Source of the DNA: Actinoplanes oryzae
GTDB lineage: Bacteria > Actinomycetota > Actinomycetes > Mycobacteriales > Micromonosporaceae
DNA: 44,076 bases
Assembly: GCF_030757795.1 (NCBI RefSeq)
Contig: NZ_JAUQWH010000069.1
Span: forward strand, 1-44,076
Direction: 5' to 3'
Of the stretch, positions 6,474 to 14,478 are shown piece by piece (within the stretch, counting starts at the first letter, position 1; every line of letters starts with the position of its first letter). Position numbers and translations under genes: made by a program. The notes below the pieces were generated by a model that was given only the letters and a program-made list of their open reading frames with translations, did not search any database and was not told the origin of the DNA.

Positions 6474-8642
6474 TTGACCACTTTTGCTGACCCCAGCACG
6501 TTCCCGTCCGTCTTCGAATCCCCCTCCGCGGCGTCTGCCGCCGAGACGGTGAACACCGCTGCCGAGACCACCGAGCCGGCGCAGGTCCCCGCGACCGCCG
6601 CCGCTGTCGAGGCCGCCCCCGCCGCCGAGACCACCGCCGCCGCGGCGGCCACCGCGCCCACCGAGGCGCCGATCGACACCACCGCGCAGGCCGACGCCGC
6701 AACGCCGGCCGCCGGCGAGACCACGACCGCCGCCGAGCCGCAGGCCACGGCCGACGCCGGCGCGCCGACCGCCACGGCCACCGCCGAGGCGCAGACCACC
6801 ACGGCCGCCGCTGAGGCGCAGGTCACCGCGGCCGACGCTGAGGCGCAGGTCACCACGGCCGACGCCGAGGCCGGCGACGACACGCAGGTCGCCGAGGCCG
6901 GTGCCGAGGCCGAGCCGGTCGCGCTGCCGAGCTTCTCCGAGCTGGGACTGCCGGTCGAGCTCGTGCGCGTGCTCAACCGCGAGGGCATCACCACCCCGTT
7001 CGAGATCCAGGCCGCGACCCTGCCGGACGCGCTGGCCGGCCGGGACGTGCTCGGCCGCGGGCAGACCGGCTCGGGCAAGACGCTCGCGTTCGGCCTGCCG
7101 GTGCTCGCCCGGGTCGCCCAGGGTGGCCGGGCCCGCCCGCACCACCCCAAGGCGCTGATCCTGGTCCCCACCCGTGAGCTGGCCATGCAGGTGGCCGACT
7201 CGCTGATGCCGCTGGGCCGTTCCGTGGGCGTGTTCCTCAAGACCGCCGTCGGCGGCGTGCCCTACGACCGGCAGATGGACGCGCTGCGCCGCGGCGTCGA
7301 GGTCATGGTCGCCACCCCGGGCCGCCTCGGCGACCTGATCGAGCGGGGCGCGTGCAAGCTCGACGACGTCGAGGTCACCGTCCTGGACGAGGCCGACCAG
7401 ATGGCCGACATGGGCTTCCTGCCCGAGGTCACCGAGCTGCTGGCCAAGACGCCGGCCCGGGCGCAGCGCCTGCTGTTCTCGGCGACGCTCGACGGCGACG
7501 TCGACACGCTGGTCAAGCGGTTCATGAACGACCCGGTGACGCACTCGACGGCCCCGGCCGAGGCGAGCGTGTCCACCATGGACCACCACCTGCTGCTGAT
7601 CCCGCCGCACGACAAGTTCCCGATCACGTCGTGGATCGCCAACCGCGAGGGCAAGACGATCGTCTTCGCCCGGACGCAGATGGGCGTGGACCGGCTGGTC
7701 GACCAGCTCGCGGCGGTCGGCGTCCGCGCCGGCGCGCTGCACGGCGGCAAGACCCAGCGGGTACGCACCCGCACGCTGGCCGAGTTCAAGGAAGGCCGCA
7801 CGAACGTGCTGGTCGCGACCGACGTGGCGGCCCGCGGCATCCACGTCGACGGGATCTCGCTGGTCGTGCACGTGGACCCGCCGAAGGACCCCAAGGACTA
7901 CCTGCACCGCGCCGGCCGCACCGCCCGCGCGGGCGAGTCGGGCGCCGTGGTGACGCTGGTGCTGCCCAAGCAGCGCCGCAGCACCCAGTCCATGATGCAG
8001 AAGGCCGGCGTCTTCCCCGGCGAGGTGCGCGTGCGCCTCGGCGACGAGAAGCTGGCCGAGATCACCGGCGCCCGCGAGCCCAGCGGCATCCCGGTGAAGG
8101 AGGAGCCGGAGCCCCGCCGCGAGCGTGGCGACCGTCCCCGCCGGTTCGGCGACCGCCCCCGTGGCGGCTACGGCGACCGTGACCGCGGTGGCTACGGCGA
8201 CCGGCCGCGCGGCGACCGCGGCGGCTACGGCGACCGGCCGCGTGGCGGATTCGGCGACCGCGAGCGTGGCAGCAGCTTCGGCGACCGTCCGCGCAGCGAC
8301 CGCCCGTTCGGCGACCGTCGTCCGGCCGGCGACCGCGGCGGCTACAGCGACCGCGCCGCGTCGGGCGAGCGGGGCGGCTACAGCGACCGGGGCGGCGACC
8401 GCGGCGGCTACAGCGACCGAGGCGGCGACCGCGGCGGTTACAGCGGCGGCTCCGACCGGGCCGGCTCCGGCGACCGCGGTGGCTACGGCGACCGGGGCGG
8501 CTACAGCGGCGGCTCCGGCGACCGTTCGTCGCGTAACTTCGGCGACCGCACGGGCGGCTTCCGCCGGGAGAGCGGCCGCAACGACCGCCGCGACCAGGGC
8601 GGCAACCGCTACTCCAGCGGCCGCCCCGCCCACACGCACTGA
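6474..8642 (+). CDS. DEAD-box ATP-dependent RNA helicase with Ala/Thr-rich N-terminus and RGG-like tail
   Basis: An ATP-dependent RNA helicase of about 722 residues. A low-complexity Ala/Thr/Glu N-terminus (about 1-145, with repeats such as AEAQVTTADAEA) precedes the two-domain core. Visible motifs are the Q motif region (TPFEIQAATLP), Walker A GQTGSGKT (~195-202), PTREL, TPGR, DEAD (residues 305-308), SAT, TDVAARGIHV and HRAGRTARAG. The last ~180 residues are Gly/Asp/Arg repeats (GGYGDR, GDRGGYSDR), a basic RNA-binding tail typical of cold-shock and ribosome-assembly helicases. I chose the TTG at 6474 because GAGAGG lies 5 bases upstream; an in-frame ATG at 6450 has no such site. The structured 5' region suggests post-transcriptional control. 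A strong terminator follows. Confidence 0.93.
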   Translation: MTTFADPSTFPSVFESPSAASAAETVNTAAETTEPAQVPATAAAVEAAPAAETTAAAAATAPTEAPIDTTAQADAATPAAGETTTAAEPQATADAGAPTATATAEAQTTTAAAEAQVTAADAEAQVTTADAEAGDDTQVAEAGAEAEPVALPSFSELGLPVELVRVLNREGITTPFEIQAATLPDALAGRDVLGRGQTGSGKTLAFGLPVLARVAQGGRARPHHPKALILVPTRELAMQVADSLMPLGRSVGVFLKTAVGGVPYDRQMDALRRGVEVMVATPGRLGDLIERGACKLDDVEVTVLDEADQMADMGFLPEVTELLAKTPARAQRLLFSATLDGDVDTLVKRFMNDPVTHSTAPAEASVSTMDHHLLLIPPHDKFPITSWIANREGKTIVFARTQMGVDRLVDQLAAVGVRAGALHGGKTQRVRTRTLAEFKEGRTNVLVATDVAARGIHVDGISLVVHVDPPKDPKDYLHRAGRTARAGESGAVVTLVLPKQRRSTQSMMQKAGVFPGEVRVRLGDEKLAEITGAREPSGIPVKEEPEPRRERGDRPRRFGDRPRGGYGDRDRGGYGDRPRGDRGGYGDRPRGGFGDRERGSSFGDRPRSDRPFGDRRPAGDRGGYSDRAASGERGGYSDRGGDRGGYSDRGGDRGGYSGGSDRAGSGDRGGYGDRGGYSGGSGDRSSRNFGDRTGGFRRESGRNDRRDQGGNRYSSGRPAHTH

Positions 8643-8660
8643 ACCAGCACGTAACTGAGG

Positions 8661-8693
8661 AAAGGCTCCCGGGATGATCCGGGAGCCTTTTTT
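8661..8693 (+). terminator. intrinsic terminator of the helicase gene
   Basis: AAAGGCTCCCGG (8661-8672) pairs perfectly with CCGGGAGCCTTT (8679-8690) around a 6-base loop. The T-run extends to 8693. This is the clearest canonical rho-independent terminator in the window, 18 bp after the helicase stop. Confidence 0.92.
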
Positions 8694-8729
8694 CGTGCAG
8701 CGGCCCCCGTACGGGGTAGGAACAACAGC

Positions 8730-9344
8730 ATGCCCACCTCGCTCTTCTGGGAACGCCGCGACACCACCGGCGCCGAGCACGTCCTGGCCGACACGCGCGC
8801 CGGCCTCCACGCCAAGGGCACGATGCTGGCCGTGGACCCGATCGAGTACACGGCGACGTACGAGCTGCGCACCGGCCCGGACTGGGTCACGACCAGCATG
8901 GACGTGTCCGTCGCGGGCGCGGGCTGGACCCGTACTCTCCGGTTGGAAGCCGACGGCGGGCAGTGGCGAGCGACCACCCAGGAGACCGGCGACCTGGACG
9001 AAGCGCTGGCAGCGAGCGGCCATGCCCGCGTCGGACTGCCCGGCACGGAGGATCCCGACCTGCTCATCGGGGCGTGCGACGTGGACCTGACGGGCTCTCC
9101 GCTGACGAACACGCTGCCGATCCGGCGGCTGGGCCTGCTGGGTGAGGAGGCCGGCGTCGCGCATCGGGTCAGCGTCGCCTGGGTGCGCCTGCCGAGCCTG
9201 GAGGTCATCCAGGCCGACCAGATCTACACCGCGCTGGGCGACGGCAGGGTCCGCTTCGCGAGCGAGACCTTCAGCGCCGACCTGACGGTGGACGACGAGG
9301 GATTTGTCCGAGACTATCCGGGACTCGCTAAGCGTTGTCCCTGA
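8730..9344 (+). CDS. putative glycolipid-binding domain protein
   Basis: A soluble protein of 204 residues with no signal peptide or membrane segment. The sequence (FWERRDTTGAEHVLA near the N-terminus, a central GWTRTLRLEADGGQWRA, the ...GACDVDLTGSPLTNTLPIRRL segment and VRFASETFSADLTVDDEGFVRDYPGL at the end) matches my memory of the 'putative glycolipid-binding' family (PF06475). It fits a predicted beta-rich fold whose molecular role is poorly defined. A weak TAGGAA lies 7 bases before the ATG. The 3' end overlaps the convergent metallopeptidase gene by 17 bp, so the two transcripts are antisense at their ends. Confidence 0.75.
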   Translation: MPTSLFWERRDTTGAEHVLADTRAGLHAKGTMLAVDPIEYTATYELRTGPDWVTTSMDVSVAGAGWTRTLRLEADGGQWRATTQETGDLDEALAASGHARVGLPGTEDPDLLIGACDVDLTGSPLTNTLPIRRLGLLGEEAGVAHRVSVAWVRLPSLEVIQADQIYTALGDGRVRFASETFSADLTVDDEGFVRDYPGLAKRCP

Positions 9345-10650
9345 TCCACGACACGCACGTCCTGTCGACCGTGGCGAAGGGCCGACCGAAGGCCTCCCGC
9401 GCGGCGGGGTCGAGGTCCTTCTCCTCGCGCAGGTACAGCCGGACGAAGGTGAAGAGCGCCCGCTGCCCGTACTTCTCGGCAAGGCACGCGGCGGCGAAGT
9501 GGCCCAGCCCGTAGAAGCTGTCCCCCTCCTCCTGCCGCGCGTCGGTCGCCATGGCCTTCGTGGCGATGCTGGTGGGCGGGTGGTCGCCGGTGACCAGCTC
9601 GTGCACCGAGCTGCGGCGCCAGCTGGCGGTGGCGGGCTCCGGGTACCAGCCGATGTACTCGGCGATGCCCTCCTTGAGCCACATGTCGCCCGACCCCCAG
9701 TCGCGGCGGTGCAGCGTGCCGATCGTCACCACGTGACCGAGCTCGTGCTGGACCGTGGTCTCCAGCAGGCGCCGGTCCTTCACCAGCGCGTCCATGTTGA
9801 GGACGACGTCCATGCCGGCCTCGCCCAGCGGGACGGCGTAGCCGACCACCCACTTGTCGTCGATGCCGCCGTACCAGCTCTTCCACTGCTTCGCGCCGGC
9901 GAGATAGACGCGGTAGCGGTGCTGCGGGTTGCCGACCAGCTTGGCGAACTTGTCGTTGACCAGCGCGGCGGCGTCGGCGATCGGCAGGACGGAGGCGAAG
10001 TGCTTCTTCTGGGCGGGGAGCGCGGCGAGGGTCACCCGCTTGCCCTGGGCGAAGACGAGCCCGCCGTTGTCCCACGGCGTCGGCTGGAAGTCGTCCTCGT
10101 TGCGCTCGGTGCTCGACGCGGCGATCACCCAGCGGCCGGTGACCGGCTTGAGCGCGACCCGGTGCTCCAGCACGGGCGCGGTCGAGGCGGTGCAGGTGTT
10201 GCCGGTCAAGCAGTAGTGGATCCGGGCGCGGGCATTGATCACGTCGGCGGAGGCGTCGGACACGATGAGGTCGTAGTCGAACCGGCTGACGCCCAGCGAC
10301 CGCAGCGACTTGAACATTGCCTGGTAGCGGGGCCGCAGCGCGGTGTCGACCGCCGCCAGCCAGCCGGCGGAGTCGCCGCTCAGCAATGCCGCGGACTGCT
10401 GCTTCAGCGACGCCCGGGCGGCCTCGAGCGGCGTCGGCGGGCGGGCGACCGCGGGCCGGACGGCTTCCGCCAGCATGTCCCGGCCCGCGACGAAGGTGAG
10501 CCCGGCAAGGAGCGCCAGCACGCCCAGGATCAGCGGGGCCCGGCGACGCCGGCGCTTCGGGGGATCGGGCAGGTCCGAGAGGGAGAAGTCGCCACGCTGC
10601 CGGGGGATGAGCGACGGGGCGATGCCGACCGGCTCACCGTCATCCGCCAC
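9328..10650 (-). CDS. membrane-anchored HExxH zinc metallopeptidase (peptidase MA-like)
   Basis: A 440-residue protein with a basic cytoplasmic N-terminus (PPKRRRRRAPLI) and one transmembrane helix (about 40-58), so the rest should face outside. An NTF2/cystatin-like region at about 75-170 precedes the peptidase domain. The zinc site is visible as HELGH (His302, Glu303, His306), and LKEGIAEY (Glu327, Glu331), 20-odd residues later, supplies the third ligand, as in gluzincins of the MA clan. The natural substrate is not predictable. The GTG at 10650-10648 is chosen because GAGGAG ends 5 bases before it; the GTG at 10656 overlaps that Shine-Dalgarno. Confidence 0.82.
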   Translation of the reverse strand: MADDGEPVGIAPSLIPRQRGDFSLSDLPDPPKRRRRRAPLILGVLALLAGLTFVAGRDMLAEAVRPAVARPPTPLEAARASLKQQSAALLSGDSAGWLAAVDTALRPRYQAMFKSLRSLGVSRFDYDLIVSDASADVINARARIHYCLTGNTCTASTAPVLEHRVALKPVTGRWVIAASSTERNEDDFQPTPWDNGGLVFAQGKRVTLAALPAQKKHFASVLPIADAAALVNDKFAKLVGNPQHRYRVYLAGAKQWKSWYGGIDDKWVVGYAVPLGEAGMDVVLNMDALVKDRRLLETTVQHELGHVVTIGTLHRRDWGSGDMWLKEGIAEYIGWYPEPATASWRRSSVHELVTGDHPPTSIATKAMATDARQEEGDSFYGLGHFAAACLAEKYGQRALFTFVRLYLREEKDLDPAAREAFGRPFATVDRTCVSWIRDNA

Positions 10651-10707
10651 GGGCACTCCTCGAACGTGAATCGCTTTAGGGCCACGATCCTCCCACGGAA
10701 CGGCCGC

Positions 10708-11778
10708 TCAGGAACCCCCGCTCCACTCTCCGGTGGACAAGAAAAGGTCCACGGCGCCCAGGAAGGGGTCGAGTGCCAGCCCCTGGGCGGACACCCAGGC
10801 GTCGGAGTAGTACGTGTCCGCGTACCGCTCGCCGCCGTCGCAGATCAGCGTGACAACCGAGCCGCCGCGCCCCTCGCGCAGCATCTCCGCGATCAGCCCG
10901 AAGGCGCCCCACAGGTTGGTGCCCGTCGACCCGCCCACGCGCCGGCCCAGCACCGCCGAGCCCGCCCGCATCGCGGCGATCGACGCGGCGTCCGGCACGT
11001 GGATCATGCGATCGACGACGGCCGGCTGGAACGACGGCTCGACCGTGGGCCGCCCGATGCCCTCGATGCGCGAGCCGCGGCCGGTCGACAAGGTCCAATC
11101 CTGCTTCTCGTACGCCGGGAAGAACGCCGACCCCTCGGGATCCACCACCGCCAGTCGCGTGGCGAACCGCCGGTACCGCGTGTACCGCCCGATCGTCGCG
11201 CTCGTGCCGCCCGTGCCCGCGCCCACCACGATCCACGCCGGCTCGGGGAACCGTTCGAGCCGCAGTTGCGCGTACACGGACTCGGCGATGTTGTTGTTGC
11301 CCCGCCAGTCGGTGGCCCGTTCGGCGTACGTGAACTGGTCCATGAAGTGTCCGCCCAGGTCGCCCGCGAGCCGCTGCGCCGTGGCGACCACCGCCGTCGG
11401 GTCGGCGACCAGGTGACATTTGCCGCCCTGGAACTCGATGAGCGAGATCTTCTCCGGTGACGTGGCCGCCGGCATGACCGCGATGAAGTCCAGCCCGAGC
11501 ATCCGCGCGAAGTAGGCCTCGCTCACGGCCGTGGACCCCGACGAGGCCTCGACGACCGTGGTGCCGGGGCCGATCCAGCCGTTGCAGAGGGCGTACAGGA
11601 AAAGGGAGCGGGCCAGCCGGTGCTTGAGCGAGCCGGTGGGGTGCGACGACTCGTCCTTGAGATAGAGGTCGATGCCCCAGCGCGCGGGCAGCGGGAAGGG
11701 CAGCAGGTGCGTGTCGGCGGAGCGGTTGGCGTCGGCCTCGACGAGCCGGATCGCCTCGGCCGCCCATTCGCGGCTCAC
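10708..11778 (-). CDS. cds1: PLP-dependent cysteine synthase-like enzyme (Cds1-type L-cysteine desulfhydrase)
   Basis: A fold-type II PLP enzyme of 356 residues. The PLP lysine is Lys52 in HPTGSLKHR, and the substrate loop is EASSGSTAVSEAYFAR. A glycine-rich phosphate loop (GAGTGGTSATIG) and GGSTGTN follow. The opening VSREWAAEAIRLVEADANRSADTHL resembles the mycobacterial Cds1 group, which breaks L-cysteine into pyruvate, H2S and ammonia. Cysteine synthase activity cannot be excluded from sequence. The GTG start overlaps the stop of the upstream Lrp-type regulator in a 4-base GTGA, so the two genes are translationally coupled. Confidence 0.83.
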   Translation of the reverse strand: MSREWAAEAIRLVEADANRSADTHLLPFPLPARWGIDLYLKDESSHPTGSLKHRLARSLFLYALCNGWIGPGTTVVEASSGSTAVSEAYFARMLGLDFIAVMPAATSPEKISLIEFQGGKCHLVADPTAVVATAQRLAGDLGGHFMDQFTYAERATDWRGNNNIAESVYAQLRLERFPEPAWIVVGAGTGGTSATIGRYTRYRRFATRLAVVDPEGSAFFPAYEKQDWTLSTGRGSRIEGIGRPTVEPSFQPAVVDRMIHVPDAASIAAMRAGSAVLGRRVGGSTGTNLWGAFGLIAEMLREGRGGSVVTLICDGGERYADTYYSDAWVSAQGLALDPFLGAVDLFLSTGEWSGGS

Positions 11779-12230
11779 GCCGGCACCCGGCCGGGCTGGG
11801 GACGGTTCTCCCACTTGGTGGAGAGGGCGATGGCCGTACGCGTGGACGCCACCCCCGGCGTCCGATTGACCCGCACGATCAGCTGCTCCAGCTCGGCGAT
11901 CGTCCCCACCCGCACGGTCAGCTGGTACGACTCGACGCCCGCCATGAAGTAGCACGACTCGATCTCGGGCATGACCCGGAGCGCGGCGAGCACGTCGTCG
12001 GTGTCCGCCCCGGAGTCCTCGACGATGCTGATCAGCGCGGTGATGCCCAGGCCGATGGCGTCGGGCTCGACCTCCGCCCGGTACGCCCGGATCGTCCCGG
12101 CGGTCTCCAGCTTCCCCACCCGCTCGTGCACGGCCGGGGCGGAAAGGCCCACCTGCCGGGCCAGCTCCGCATAGGAGGAGCGGGCGTTGTCCCGGAGCAG
12201 GTCAATCAGGCGCAGATCGATGGCGTCCAT
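11775..12230 (-). CDS. Lrp/AsnC family transcriptional regulator
   Basis: A regulator of 151 residues with the standard architecture: an N-terminal winged helix-turn-helix (about 5-55; LLRDNARSSYAELARQVGLS then AVHERVGKLE) and a C-terminal RAM/ligand-binding domain (about 68-142) that usually binds an amino acid and drives octamer formation. It is the first gene of a pair with the Cds1-like enzyme (4-base overlap). A likely role is therefore control of cysteine or sulfur amino-acid breakdown in response to an amino acid (inference). No Shine-Dalgarno is visible; TAACCT lies 8 bases upstream of the ATG, which would give an almost leaderless message. Confidence 0.93.
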   Translation of the reverse strand: MDAIDLRLIDLLRDNARSSYAELARQVGLSAPAVHERVGKLETAGTIRAYRAEVEPDAIGLGITALISIVEDSGADTDDVLAALRVMPEIESCYFMAGVESYQLTVRVGTIAELEQLIVRVNRTPGVASTRTAIALSTKWENRPQPGRVPA

Positions 12231-12310
12231 GTCAGCAAAGGTTAGTGTGGGCCCGGCAGGTGTTCACGCCCGGTAGCGGGCGGCGACCGCCCAGCCGCGC
12301 AAGAATAACG

Positions 12311-12378
12311 GCCATCAGAGCAATCGGGGCTTTTTCCGCATTTCAGCGACTTGGTGTTTTGCCCGATGCTCTAATGGC
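12311..12378. promoter_or_regulatory. long imperfect inverted repeat upstream of bldC
   Basis: The left arm 12311-12330 (GCCATCAGAGCAATCGGGGC) and the right arm 12361-12378 (GCCCGATGCTCTAATGGC) pair over 17 bp with one mismatch and two single-base bulges. They enclose a 30-base T-rich loop. The element lies in the 222-bp intergenic region between the divergent Lrp-type and bldC genes, 75 bp before the bldC start. It could be an operator, a leader-RNA structure or an attenuator. Confidence 0.55.
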
Positions 12379-12452
12379 TGTACGTCCCGATCGAGCACGC
12401 CGACACGCACCGTGACCACCGGCGCTCCCACAACGAACGCGAGGAGAGGGCC

Positions 12453-12734
12453 GTGGACACTGGAGATCGACTGCTGACGCCCGGGGAGGTTGCCGCTCTT
12501 TTCCGGGTCGACCCCAAGACCGTGACGCGCTGGGCCGCCGCCGGACGCATCGGCAGCATCCGGACTCCGGGTGGCCACCGTCGCTTCCGCGAGTCGGAGG
12601 TGCGGGCGCTGCTCGAGGGCGAGGGCGCCGCGGTCGTCGAGGAGATGCGCGAGGACGACGCGCAGAACAGGCCCCGCAACCAGGGGCCGTCGAACCCGGG
12701 CGGCGGTTACGGCCCGCCCAACGGGCTGCGCTGA
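12453..12734 (+). CDS. bldC: BldC-family MerR-type DNA-binding protein
   Basis: A 93-residue single-domain regulator. The core LLTPGEVAALFRVDPKTVTRWAAAGRIGSIRTPGGHRRFRESEV is the winged-helix MerR-like domain of BldC. In Streptomyces BldC binds AT-rich direct repeats cooperatively and holds cells in vegetative growth. It has no effector or dimerisation helix. The C-terminal ~30 residues (Asn/Pro/Gly-rich, ending PPNGLR) extend beyond the usual ~68-residue BldC. The GTG start follows GAGGAGAGG. The 3' end overlaps the convergent ubiX gene by 28 bp. BldC is strongly conserved in actinobacteria, but paralogues exist, so strict orthology is not proven. Confidence 0.85.
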   Translation: MDTGDRLLTPGEVAALFRVDPKTVTRWAAAGRIGSIRTPGGHRRFRESEVRALLEGEGAAVVEEMREDDAQNRPRNQGPSNPGGGYGPPNGLR

Positions 12735-13348
12735 TTGAGCTCGCCGCGCCACCGCTGGAACAGGTCGTGCGGCACGCCGAGCGCATCGAGCACCTTGCCG
12801 GCCACGAAGTCCACGAGCTGCTGCGCCGTGGCGTCCGCGCCCGCGCCGTAGAAGCCCGGCGACGCGGGGAGCACCACGGCGCCGGCGTCGAGCAGGGCGA
12901 TCTGGTGCTCCAGGTGGCTGCGGGTCACCGGGGTCTCGCGGGGCACGACGACCGTACGCCGGCGCTCCTTGAGGTTGACCTCGGCCGCACGCTGCAGCAG
13001 GTCCTTGCTGAGCCCGATCGCGATGCCCGCGCACGCGGCTGTGCTGGCGGGCACCACGGCCATGCCCTTCGCCGGATAGGAGCCGCTGCTCGGCCCCGCG
13101 GCGAGATCACCGGCGGGCCAGTACGCGAGATCCGCCTGGCTCACGTCCCGCGCGAGCCAGGCGGCCAGATCGTCCTTCCAGTGAGCGTCCCGCACGGTCG
13201 CGCCCGTCTCGTCGAGCAGGGTGAGCCGGGCGGCCTTGGAGATCACCAGGTCCACGGCCTCGCCGGCGTCCAGGAGCGCTCCGATCACGGCCTTGGCGTA
13301 GGGCGTGCCGGAGGCTCCTGAGACGCCGACGATCCATGGGATGCGCAT
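12707..13348 (-). CDS. ubiX: UbiX-type flavin prenyltransferase
   Basis: A flavin prenyltransferase of 213 residues (family ~190-210). It attaches a dimethylallyl group to FMN to make the prenylated FMN cofactor needed by UbiD-type decarboxylases such as the mqnL product encoded at 15914-17371. Motifs seen are the FMN-binding N-terminus VGVSGASGTPYAKAV, MAVVPASTAACAGIA, NLKERRRTVVVPRETP and ALLDAGAVVLPASPGFY. It starts 17 bp after the sigma-associated membrane gene on the same strand, so it is probably the last gene of the ubiD-mqnP-sigma-membrane protein-ubiX operon. No strong Shine-Dalgarno is visible. Confidence 0.93.
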   Translation of the reverse strand: MRIPWIVGVSGASGTPYAKAVIGALLDAGEAVDLVISKAARLTLLDETGATVRDAHWKDDLAAWLARDVSQADLAYWPAGDLAAGPSSGSYPAKGMAVVPASTAACAGIAIGLSKDLLQRAAEVNLKERRRTVVVPRETPVTRSHLEHQIALLDAGAVVLPASPGFYGAGADATAQQLVDFVAGKVLDALGVPHDLFQRWRGELNQRSPLGGP

Positions 13349-13365
13349 GCGTCAAGCATGCACCT

Positions 13366-14478
13366 TTACTTGATCGCGGCGGTGGCGTCGAACCAGGCTT
13401 TACCCGAGGCGAAGGTCACCTTGCCGAGCACCTTCTTCAGCTCGGCGTCGGGCAGGAAGCCGCCGCCGTTGAGTTCGAGGGTGACCTTGCCGCCCGGCGC
13501 CTGCACGTAGCAGAGGCCCGCCGAGGCGCAGTACGGCTCGTCGCCCGCGGCCGGGTGCTTGTTGTACCAGTTCGGCACGACCTGCAGGGTCAGCACCGGG
13601 AGCTGCTTGTCGCCCACGAGGTAGGGCTCGTGCACGGTGTCGGTGAGGCCGCTGTAGGGGAAGTCGCCCTTGAGCAGGCTGGCGTAGGAGCCGCCCTCGA
13701 GCGGGATGGCCATGCCGTCCCACGTGGTGCCCGCCGCGTTGAGCGCGAAGCCCGCGGGCACGTAGCCGAGCTTGAAGCCGATCTGCACCGGCTTCTCCTC
13801 GGCGGCGGTCAGGCCCTCGGCGACCTCGGCCAGGTCGCTGGCGGCCAGCTTCTGCCCGCCCTGGAACTTGATGACGGCCCAGGAGTCGTCCGCGTACTCC
13901 CAGGAGTAGAAGCCGTCCTCGCCGGCCTTCCCCTTCTTGGGGTCGCCCGCCACACCCGCGGCGTAGAAGGCCTCGCCGACCTGCTTGCCCTTCTTGACCG
14001 CCGACGGGTCGAAGGTGCCGGGGCGGTAGACGACGAGCGCGGCGACCTGGTTGCCGATGTCGCGCTGGGTGCCGTCCTCGTCCTCGAAGACCTGGCCGCG
14101 GCCGGGCCCGGTGATCGAGGCGATCTCGTAGGCGGAGGTGACCTGGGTCGCCGCCGAGACGTTCAGGTCGCCGACCCGGTAGGGCTTGATGTTGGCGGTG
14201 AAGTCGCCCGCGGGATAGGTGAACGGCTTCTTCTCCGCCGCGGGGGCGGCCACCTGGGTGGCGGGGGCGTCGTCCGCCTCGCCGCCGGGCAGCAGCTGCG
14301 GGACCGCGACCGCTCCGGCCACGGCGAGGACCGCGGCGGCCGTGCCGGTGCCGGCCCACATGGCCCGGGTCTTGCGCTGGCGCTTGCGGCCGGCGGCGAC
14401 GAAGTCGTCGACGGAGTAACGGGGACTGGGCGCGTCCGACTTCGCGTCGCGCAACATGTCAGACAGCTCGGGCTTCAC
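13366..14478 (-). CDS. single-pass membrane protein coupled to the sigma factor (putative sigma regulator)
   Basis: A 370-residue protein with a cytoplasmic N-terminus of about 38 residues (MKPELSDMLRDAKSDAPSPRYSVDDFVAAGRK region), one transmembrane helix (about 40-60) and a large extracytoplasmic domain of unknown fold. The gene overlaps the sigma factor gene by 20 bp, with a strong AAGGAG 7-9 bases before its GTG start. This architecture and coupling match membrane partners of SigE-family sigma factors in actinobacteria. I see no zinc-binding HxxxCxxC, so it is not a classical ZAS-type anti-sigma factor. Two Cys near the C-terminus (PYCASAGLCYV) could form a disulfide. An anti-sigma role is inference. 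Confidence 0.8.
   Translation of the reverse strand: MKPELSDMLRDAKSDAPSPRYSVDDFVAAGRKRQRKTRAMWAGTGTAAAVLAVAGAVAVPQLLPGGEADDAPATQVAAPAAEKKPFTYPAGDFTANIKPYRVGDLNVSAATQVTSAYEIASITGPGRGQVFEDEDGTQRDIGNQVAALVVYRPGTFDPSAVKKGKQVGEAFYAAGVAGDPKKGKAGEDGFYSWEYADDSWAVIKFQGGQKLAASDLAEVAEGLTAAEEKPVQIGFKLGYVPAGFALNAAGTTWDGMAIPLEGGSYASLLKGDFPYSGLTDTVHEPYLVGDKQLPVLTLQVVPNWYNKHPAAGDEPYCASAGLCYVQAPGGKVTLELNGGGFLPDAELKKVLGKVTFASGKAWFDATAAIK

Noticed and set aside
6375..9482. A 1035-codon minus-strand frame opposite the helicase gene
   Set aside because: Repetitive Ala/Val/Gly translation opposite Gly/Arg repeats; the plus strand carries every DEAD-box motif.
12278..12292. GGGCGG-CGA-CCGCCC hairpin in the lrp/bldC intergenic region
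   Set aside because: A 6-bp GC stem is expected by chance in DNA of this composition, and nothing else supports a function.
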